Assembly (NCBI RefSeq): GCF_029714305.1
Contig: NZ_CP121647.1
Location: forward strand, 6,592,501-6,656,500
DNA length: 64,000 nucleotides
Source of the DNA: Bradyrhizobium sp. CB3481
Lineage (GTDB): Bacteria > Pseudomonadota > Alphaproteobacteria > Rhizobiales > Xanthobacteraceae
Direction of reading: 5' to 3'
Under the pieces are notes generated by a model, which ran no database searches, was not told the origin of the DNA, and worked only from the letters and a program-made list of their open reading frames with translations. Both the position numbers and the translations under genes were made by a program. Position 1 is the stretch's first letter, and each line of letters starts with the position of its first letter. Below, piece by piece: positions 59,416 to 64,000 of the stretch.

Positions 59416-60351
59416 TCAATCTTTGCCGATGGCGGGCTGGGACAGATAGGCCAAAAGCTTCTTTTCGCGGCGGCCGCGCGTCACCGTATCCAGCACCAGC
59501 CCCGAACTGACCGACAGCACCGCCACGATCATCAGGCCCATCGACAGCACCGCCGTCGGCAGCCGTGGAACGATGCCTTCCTCGAGATAGGTGATGAGCA
59601 CGGGGATGGCGAGGCCGACCGAAATCAGCATCAGGAAGACGCCGATCAGGGTGAAGAACCGCAGCGGCTTTTCCGAACGGTACAGCTTTAAGATGGTACC
59701 GAGAATCCGGAAACCGTCGCGCCAGGTGTTGAGCTTGCTGACCGACCCTTCCGGTCGGGCATAATAGGGCGTCTCGATTTCCATCACCGGCAGTGCCAGT
59801 TCGAGCGCGTGCACGCTGAGTTCGGTTTCGATCTCAAAACCGTCTGAGAGCACCGGGAAGGATTTGACGAAGCGGCGCGAAAACACCCGGTAGCCGGAAA
59901 GGATGTCCTTGAACGCCTGGCCGAACACCACGGCAAGGAAGCTCGTCAGCATCCAGTTGCCGGTGCGGTGGCCGGGCCGGTAGGCGGCGACCGACTGATC
60001 GACGCGAAAGCCCACCACCATATCGAGGTGTTCGCCAATCAACGCATCGATCATGCGCGGCGCGCTCGGCGCATCATAGGTCGCATCGCCGTCGACCAGC
60101 ACATAGACGTCGGCATCGACATCGGCGAACATGCGCCGCACCACATGCCCCTTGCCCTGGCGGCGCTCGCTGCGCACGATCGCGCCCGCCGCACGCGCCA
60201 CTTCGATGGTACGGTCCTTGGAATTGTTGTCGTAGACGAAAATCTCGGCGGTCGGCAGCGCCTTGCGGAAGTCGGAGACGACGGTCGCGACCGCGGCTTC
60301 CTCGTTGTAGCACGGCACCAGAACCGCAATCCGGAGCGCCGGTCCCGTCAT
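59416..60351 (-). CDS. Glycosyltransferase family 2 (polyprenyl-phosphate-type)
   Basis: A 311-residue GT2 enzyme with a cytoplasmic GT-A domain: VLVPCYNEEAAVATVV, DNNSKDRTIEVA, and YVLVDGDATYDAPS where DxD binds the metal/nucleotide. RLVDIL is replaced by KDILSGYRVFSRR; then two C-terminal helices FFTLIGVFLMLISVGLAIPVLIT and AVLSMGLMIVAVLSVSSGLVLD. That plan is of dolichyl/undecaprenyl-phosphate sugar transferases (DPM1/ArnC-like) that make membrane-bound sugar donors. It would serve the neighbouring membrane protein as donor. Last gene of the Nudix-membrane protein-GT2 set. Confidence 0.92.
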   Translation of the reverse strand: MTGPALRIAVLVPCYNEEAAVATVVSDFRKALPTAEIFVYDNNSKDRTIEVARAAGAIVRSERRQGKGHVVRRMFADVDADVYVLVDGDATYDAPSAPRMIDALIGEHLDMVVGFRVDQSVAAYRPGHRTGNWMLTSFLAVVFGQAFKDILSGYRVFSRRFVKSFPVLSDGFEIETELSVHALELALPVMEIETPYYARPEGSVSKLNTWRDGFRILGTILKLYRSEKPLRFFTLIGVFLMLISVGLAIPVLITYLEEGIVPRLPTAVLSMGLMIVAVLSVSSGLVLDTVTRGRREKKLLAYLSQPAIGKD

Positions 60352-60397
60352 CGCACGCTCACCAAATCAAGTCCGTCCATGGCGCGTTATACCGCAG

Positions 60398-61576
60398 TCA
60401 GGCGTGGGCCGGTTGAGGGAAGGCCGCGCGATTGGCGGCCCGTTCGCGGCGCAGATCGAGCGTTGCGAACAGCAGGGTCCAGAGGGAAAGCATGTCGATC
60501 GGAATGATATAATATGGCGTAAATATCGGGTGGGTCATGAAGAAAATCAGGTTGACCGCGAGGTTCAGCGCGACCAGCAAGACCGCCTGCCGGGCACGGC
60601 CGCGTCCGGCGCGCCATAGCCAGGCGGTCCAGGCGGCCGATATCGCCAGCAAGGTGAACTGAACGTCAACGAGATAGCTTAACAGCACGTCCAGCTTCAG
60701 CTCGGGCAGCGCGACATCGACGCCGCCATAGGTGGTCGAGAACGGGCTGCCGGCGTTGACCGCGTTCGCGATCAGGGTGGGCGCCATCCCGATCAGCAGG
60801 CCGATGCCGAACGAGGCCCCGTGCAGGAATGTCTCCCTGTTGCGGACCACCAGGAACGCGCCGGCGAGATACAAGCAATAGCCTATCGCCAGAAACAGAT
60901 TGGGCAGGCGGAAATTGACGGATAGTCCGATCAACAGCCCCACCAGCGCGATCAGCAAGAGGCCGCGCCGCGTTCGGTCAACGAAATACTGCGCCGTGAG
61001 CAGTCCGGCGGCTGCACAGGCCATCATGGTCGGCGGCACCGAATAGCTCGCCTTGCTCGGATTGATCATCAGATAAAGCGCGGCAAGCCCGAACACCGCA
61101 GCCATCGCCAGCGAGCCAGGATCGCGCGCGCGAAACACGGCAAGCAGCGCGAAGGCAAGGACCGTGACGCTCGCCAGCACGTAGAGCGACATCACCTGCA
61201 ATCCTTCGCGAAACAGCGCGAGTGCAAAGCCGGTGCCCGGCGGGTATTGCATGACATATTTATCGGCCGCCGGAATGAAGGTATGGCAGGGCGTGCGCGA
61301 AGCGACATTCCACTCGGCAAAGCCGATCGCCTTCAGCTTGTTCTTGAGATAGTCGTCATCGTCGAAAACGATATTCGTATCGATGCCGGCAAGCCCGTAT
61401 TTCTGGAACAGATGGGCCTGCCGCAGGTAGCAGACGTCGTCATAGACGCCGCGGCTTTCGCTCCAGCGCGACATCGTCCAGACATTGCTCGCCAGCACCG
61501 CGAGGAATGCGACGCTGCAGATCAGCCTGAGTACCCCCATCCTGCCCATATCGTCCCGTTCTTCAAACGTCGCCAT
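60398..61576 (-). CDS. Multi-pass membrane protein, possible glycosyltransferase
   Basis: A 392-residue membrane protein with about nine helices. Its early periplasmic loop holds acidic SRGVYDDVCYLRQAHLFQKYG, resembling the first D-D loop of GT-C glycosyltransferases (PMT/ArnT-like), and the next loop has DDDDYLKNK and CHTF. HPIFTPYYIIPIDMLSLW near the end is reminiscent of such proteins. The family is not certain. The GT2 gene 46 bp downstream would make its lipid-linked sugar donor. Start at the ATG at 61576; others up to 27 codons downstream cannot be excluded. Confidence 0.7.
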   Translation of the reverse strand: MATFEERDDMGRMGVLRLICSVAFLAVLASNVWTMSRWSESRGVYDDVCYLRQAHLFQKYGLAGIDTNIVFDDDDYLKNKLKAIGFAEWNVASRTPCHTFIPAADKYVMQYPPGTGFALALFREGLQVMSLYVLASVTVLAFALLAVFRARDPGSLAMAAVFGLAALYLMINPSKASYSVPPTMMACAAAGLLTAQYFVDRTRRGLLLIALVGLLIGLSVNFRLPNLFLAIGYCLYLAGAFLVVRNRETFLHGASFGIGLLIGMAPTLIANAVNAGSPFSTTYGGVDVALPELKLDVLLSYLVDVQFTLLAISAAWTAWLWRAGRGRARQAVLLVALNLAVNLIFFMTHPIFTPYYIIPIDMLSLWTLLFATLDLRRERAANRAAFPQPAHA

Positions 61577-61603
61577 GGCGGCAAGCAACAGATCCCGGTG
61601 GCA

Positions 61604-62092
61604 TCAGCGCCAGGTCGCGACCGGCGCCACGCCGTCCAGAACCTCCGCGATCCGCAGCCGCGTTCCCTTTGTCGTTCCCGCCGGCAATGCTGTGGCCGGA
61701 TAGAATCCGCACTCCACAATCTCGCGATTGGGTTCCGGCAGGCGATCCTGCCGGAACTGCCTGACAATGTAGACCGCAACATGGTCGCGGCGCGACACGT
61801 GGCCGTTGAAGAACAGGCCATGCAGCGCCGGCTCTGCGGTCAGTTCGATCCGCCCCTCCTCGACAAGCTCTCGCCGCAGCGCCTCGAGAAATGTCTCGCC
61901 GACCTCGACCCCGCCGCCCGGCAGATGCCAGCCCGTGACATAGCTATGCCTGACCAGAAACACCCGGTTCTCGCCGTCGAGCACGACGCCGCGAACTCCC
62001 AGCGTCATGCCACGGGCGATCCGCCAATAGAGGTGAAACACCCGCCGCAATTGCGGCTCCAAGCGTTTTCGCAGGTGCTGCAGCGCCGTCAC
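61604..62092 (-). CDS. Nudix hydrolase domain protein
   Basis: A 162-residue Nudix protein; the box is GGGVEVGETFLEALRRELVEEGRI, matching G-x5-E-x7-R-E-L-x-E-E-G exactly. An N-terminal helix with many Arg (HLRKRLEPQLRRVFHLYWRIARG) precedes it. It should hydrolyse a nucleoside diphosphate-X compound; substrate not predictable. First gene of the three-gene minus-strand set, 27 bp before the membrane protein gene. Divergent from the metallophosphoesterase. Confidence 0.9.
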   Translation of the reverse strand: MTALQHLRKRLEPQLRRVFHLYWRIARGMTLGVRGVVLDGENRVFLVRHSYVTGWHLPGGGVEVGETFLEALRRELVEEGRIELTAEPALHGLFFNGHVSRRDHVAVYIVRQFRQDRLPEPNREIVECGFYPATALPAGTTKGTRLRIAEVLDGVAPVATWR

Positions 62093-62187
62093 GCAAACCT
62101 CGGATGGACAGGTGTCACGTTTGATCCTTATATCGCCGACATGATCATGCGACGGCTCTATATCACAGGGAATGCGGCTGGGCGCGA

Positions 62188-63078
62188 ATGACCGATACCT
62201 TCACGCTGGCGCACCTGTCCGATCCACATCTGCCTCCTCTGCCCGCGGCGCGGTTGCGCGACCTCGCCGGCAAGCGCGCGCTTGGCTATATCAACTGGAT
62301 CCGCAACCGCCACAAATATCACCGCCGCGAGGTGCTCGACGCGCTGGTCGCCGACATGAAGACGCAGCGGCCGGACCACGTCGCGGTGACCGGCGATCTC
62401 GTCAACCTGGCGCTCGAGGCGGAGTTCACCCCCGCCCGGGCATGGCTTGAAAGCGTCGGCACGCCGCAGCAGGTCACGGTCGTTCCCGGCAATCATGACG
62501 CCTATGTCCGGGCGACGCGGCATCATTTTGGCGGCACGTTCGAGCAATATCTTCGCGGCGATGCCGGAGCAGACGGTACGCGGTTTCCATTCGTGCGCCG
62601 GCGCGGGCCGCTGGCGCTGATCGGGGTATCCTCGGCGGTGCCGACGCTGCCCTTGATGGCGACGGGCCGGCTCGGCCGGGCGCAGCTCGATGCGCTCGAC
62701 CGCGAGCTGGCGGCGCTGCCGCCGAATGACGCGTTCCGGGTGCTGCTGGTTCATCACCCCCTGCAGTCGACATCGCGCATGAAGCGGCTGATCGACTCCA
62801 AGGCGCTCCGCGCCGTGCTGAAGCGCCACGGCGTCGATCTGGTGCTGCATGGCCACGACCACATCCATTCGACGATGTGGATCGAAGGCGCCGGCCGGCA
62901 GATCCCCGCGGTCGGCGTGCCGTCGGCGTCCGCGCTGGCGCACCGGCATTATCCGGCCGCCGCGTATAACCTTTTTTCGATCGCGCGCGACGGCGGGAAA
63001 TGGCATTGCGTGCAGACCGTGCGTGCGATCGACGCCGACTTCCGCGTCAAGCAGATCAAGCAGGTGGCGCTGCTTTAG
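62188..63078 (+). CDS. Metallophosphoesterase family protein
   Basis: A 296-residue calcineurin-like phosphoesterase. The metal ligands are in HLSDPHLPPLP, VAVTGDLVN (GDLxN), VVPGNHDAY (GNHD), LLVHHPLQ and LHGHDHIHSTMW (GHxH), the full five-block pattern of the DNA/cAMP/phosphodiesterase superfamily. It dephosphorylates or cleaves phosphodiesters with Mn2+/Fe2+; the substrate is unknown. Length fits the YkuE/CpdA-like group. Divergent from the Nudix gene and convergent with the glycine-rich domain gene. Confidence 0.92.
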   Translation: MTDTFTLAHLSDPHLPPLPAARLRDLAGKRALGYINWIRNRHKYHRREVLDALVADMKTQRPDHVAVTGDLVNLALEAEFTPARAWLESVGTPQQVTVVPGNHDAYVRATRHHFGGTFEQYLRGDAGADGTRFPFVRRRGPLALIGVSSAVPTLPLMATGRLGRAQLDALDRELAALPPNDAFRVLLVHHPLQSTSRMKRLIDSKALRAVLKRHGVDLVLHGHDHIHSTMWIEGAGRQIPAVGVPSASALAHRHYPAAAYNLFSIARDGGKWHCVQTVRAIDADFRVKQIKQVALL

Positions 63079-63103
63079 AAACTGATGCGACCGGGCGAAT
63101 GTC

Positions 63104-63808
63104 TCAATCCCCGCCACCACCGCCGCAGCCACCGCCCCCATCTCCGCCACCGCCGCTATCGCCACCGCCGCTATCACCGCTGGAGTCACTGCCGGTGTCG
63201 CCGAAGCCGTCCGAGGTGCCGTCGAACGAGGTATCGGAGAAATCGCCGCCGCAATACGCGGCGCCGCTGCCGTCCCTGCGCAACGCTTCGCAATTGGGGT
63301 GATAGACGAAGCCGTTTCGAATATTGAGTTTGCTGTCGAGCGCGAACAGCAGCGGCAGCCGCGTCGGGCGGACCGGATCGATGTTCTCGTATTTGCAGCA
63401 ATACCACCAGACGCGGCGCAGGCCCGCATTGCTCTGGCGATGCTTGCCGAGCACAACGGCGGGCGCGTGGTGGAGGAAGCTGCCGAAGGCGCGGCGGCAG
63501 AATGCGTCATAGTCGCGCGTGTACAGGATGAATTCGTGCCAGAGATCGTCGGCGATCTGCGAGGGCATCGAGACATGGCGCCGGCCGCTCATCAGATAGG
63601 CGAGGAAAAATTGCCGCAGGCCTTGCGAGACCAGCGCGCTGTCCTTGCGCCGGAAGCCGGGGTGATGCTTCTCCAGCCGATCGAGCAGGCCGCGCGGCCA
63701 ATCAAAGGTGCGGATGAATTCGGCGCGGCGCAGCGTCTGCCACTTGGCATAGAAATAAGCGCTGGCAGCGAAGGCGACCACCAGCGCGATGGCAAACGGT
63801 ACGGTCAT
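63104..63808 (-). CDS. Glycine-rich domain-containing protein
   Basis: A 234-residue protein with one N-terminal helix (FAIALVVAFAASAYFYAKW), then a soluble domain with PSQIADDLWHEFILYTRDYDAFCRRAFGSFLHHAP, the D-x-x-W-H-x-F-I-L-x-T-x-x-Y motif of the GRDP/DUF1399-like family, and a tail of over 50 residues made almost only of Gly, Ser and Asp (from FSDTSFDGTSDGFGD to the end). Function in bacteria unknown; the membrane anchor and a flexible tail suggest a surface or periplasmic role. The start is an ATG at 63808. Confidence 0.82.
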   Translation of the reverse strand: MTVPFAIALVVAFAASAYFYAKWQTLRRAEFIRTFDWPRGLLDRLEKHHPGFRRKDSALVSQGLRQFFLAYLMSGRRHVSMPSQIADDLWHEFILYTRDYDAFCRRAFGSFLHHAPAVVLGKHRQSNAGLRRVWWYCCKYENIDPVRPTRLPLLFALDSKLNIRNGFVYHPNCEALRRDGSGAAYCGGDFSDTSFDGTSDGFGDTGSDSSGDSGGGDSGGGGDGGGGCGGGGGD

Positions 63809-63844
63809 GCGGCCACTGCGATTTCCAATCCGCCGTGTGCCATC

Positions 63845-64000
63845 TCAGAAATTGTTCAGGCTGGCGTAGAGCGCGAGGCCGAACAGCGCCGCTGCTCCGA
63901 GGACGAAGCCGAGCACGAACATGCCAAGGCCGCGCTGGCGCGGCTGCTCTTCCACGGCGGGCTCGGCGACAGGCATCGCCACCATCGCATGCTCACGCTC
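63845..64000 (-). CDS. Small membrane protein, 5' end outside the window
   Basis: The minus strand is open from the edge at 64000 to a TGA at 63845-63847, 51 codons, ending in GLGMFVLGFVLGAAALFGLALYASLNNF, a single membrane helix after an acidic/proline stretch (AEPAVEEQPRQRG). An internal ATG at 63985 would give 46 residues, but the reading frame continues past the edge, so the true start may be outside. No family recognised. Confidence 0.6.
   Translation of the reverse strand, partial: EREHAMVAMPVAEPAVEEQPRQRGLGMFVLGFVLGAAALFGLALYASLNNF

Noticed and set aside
63085-63327. Pro/Ser-rich ORFs on the plus strand
   Set aside because: They are reverse translations of the Gly/Ser/Asp tail coded on the other strand.
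62158-63576. 472-codon open frame on the minus strand
   Set aside because: Antisense to the metallophosphoesterase gene; only its tail overlaps the glycine-rich gene in another frame.
1-64000. CRISPR arrays, rRNA, tRNA, insertion sequences or a phage
   Set aside because: I found no regular short direct repeats with spacers, no cloverleaf-like tRNA and no transposase or phage structural gene.

Overview
This looks like a chromosomal segment of an alphaproteobacterium, most probably Bradyrhizobium or a close relative in the Nitrobacteraceae. The basis is high GC with strong third-position bias, a single fbcH gene for a cytochrome b/c1 precursor next to its Rieske gene, a fused trpE(G) gene behind a Trp-rich leader peptide, a Cys-X14-Cys-X2-Cys QueE, and several families of intergenic palindromic repeats that I associate with this group. 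The species call is inference; no rRNA or tRNA gene is present to anchor it.

Layout. 1-7.6 kb: small catabolic, stress and regulatory genes (two glutathione transferases, three NTF2/SnoaL-like proteins, a carboxymuconolactone decarboxylase divergent from a LysR regulator, an XRE/MmyB-type regulator, an FAD monooxygenase, a PaaI-type thioesterase). 7.8-13.2 kb: DUF2798 and DUF1127 proteins, a possible 25-codon gene with a clear terminator, a MASE1 histidine kinase and FixJ-like response regulator translationally coupled, and divergently a Na+/H+ antiporter plus a universal stress protein. 13.2-24.8 kb: housekeeping genes (mutY, a DciA-like DUF721 protein, a DsbA-like oxidoreductase, smc, an Rsm22-type methyltransferase, LemA and an HtpX-like protease), then two P-loop proteins and a GIY-YIG protein.

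24.8-27.5 kb is the odd part. It is visibly less GC-rich and carries three tandem genes for paralogous exported proteins that I cannot assign to a named family, with a frame-disrupted small ORF inside the operon and a possible truncated ORF at its edge. 27.7-30.8 kb: apt and trpE(G) with a complete trp attenuation leader that appears to be leaderless. 30.9-40.6 kb: extradiol dioxygenase, SDR, dienelactone hydrolase, fbcFH, trmL-queE-queD, hemF, a YodC-like acidic-tailed protein and a HAD phosphatase. The queD product lacks the usual catalytic cysteine.

40.7-52.5 kb: a membrane-anchored protein of unknown function, a five-gene operon in which every junction overlaps by 4 bp (DUF1285, CoA pyrophosphatase, DUF6111, CCA-adding enzyme, TSUP permease), and a MoxR-DUF58-BatA/DUF4159-membrane protein operon. 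52.5-56.9 kb is a zinc-starvation locus: a COG0523 GTPase diverges from a DUF2946 protein and a ZnuD-like TonB receptor, with two Zur-like palindromes between them. 57-64 kb: a CPA2 antiporter, a GNAT enzyme, a Nudix/membrane protein/GT2 operon, a metallophosphoesterase, a glycine-rich-domain protein and a small membrane protein cut by the window edge.

Intergenic spaces repeatedly hold 80-200 bp inverted-repeat elements. At least two families occur twice on each side of unrelated genes, and one element appears to be nested inside another.
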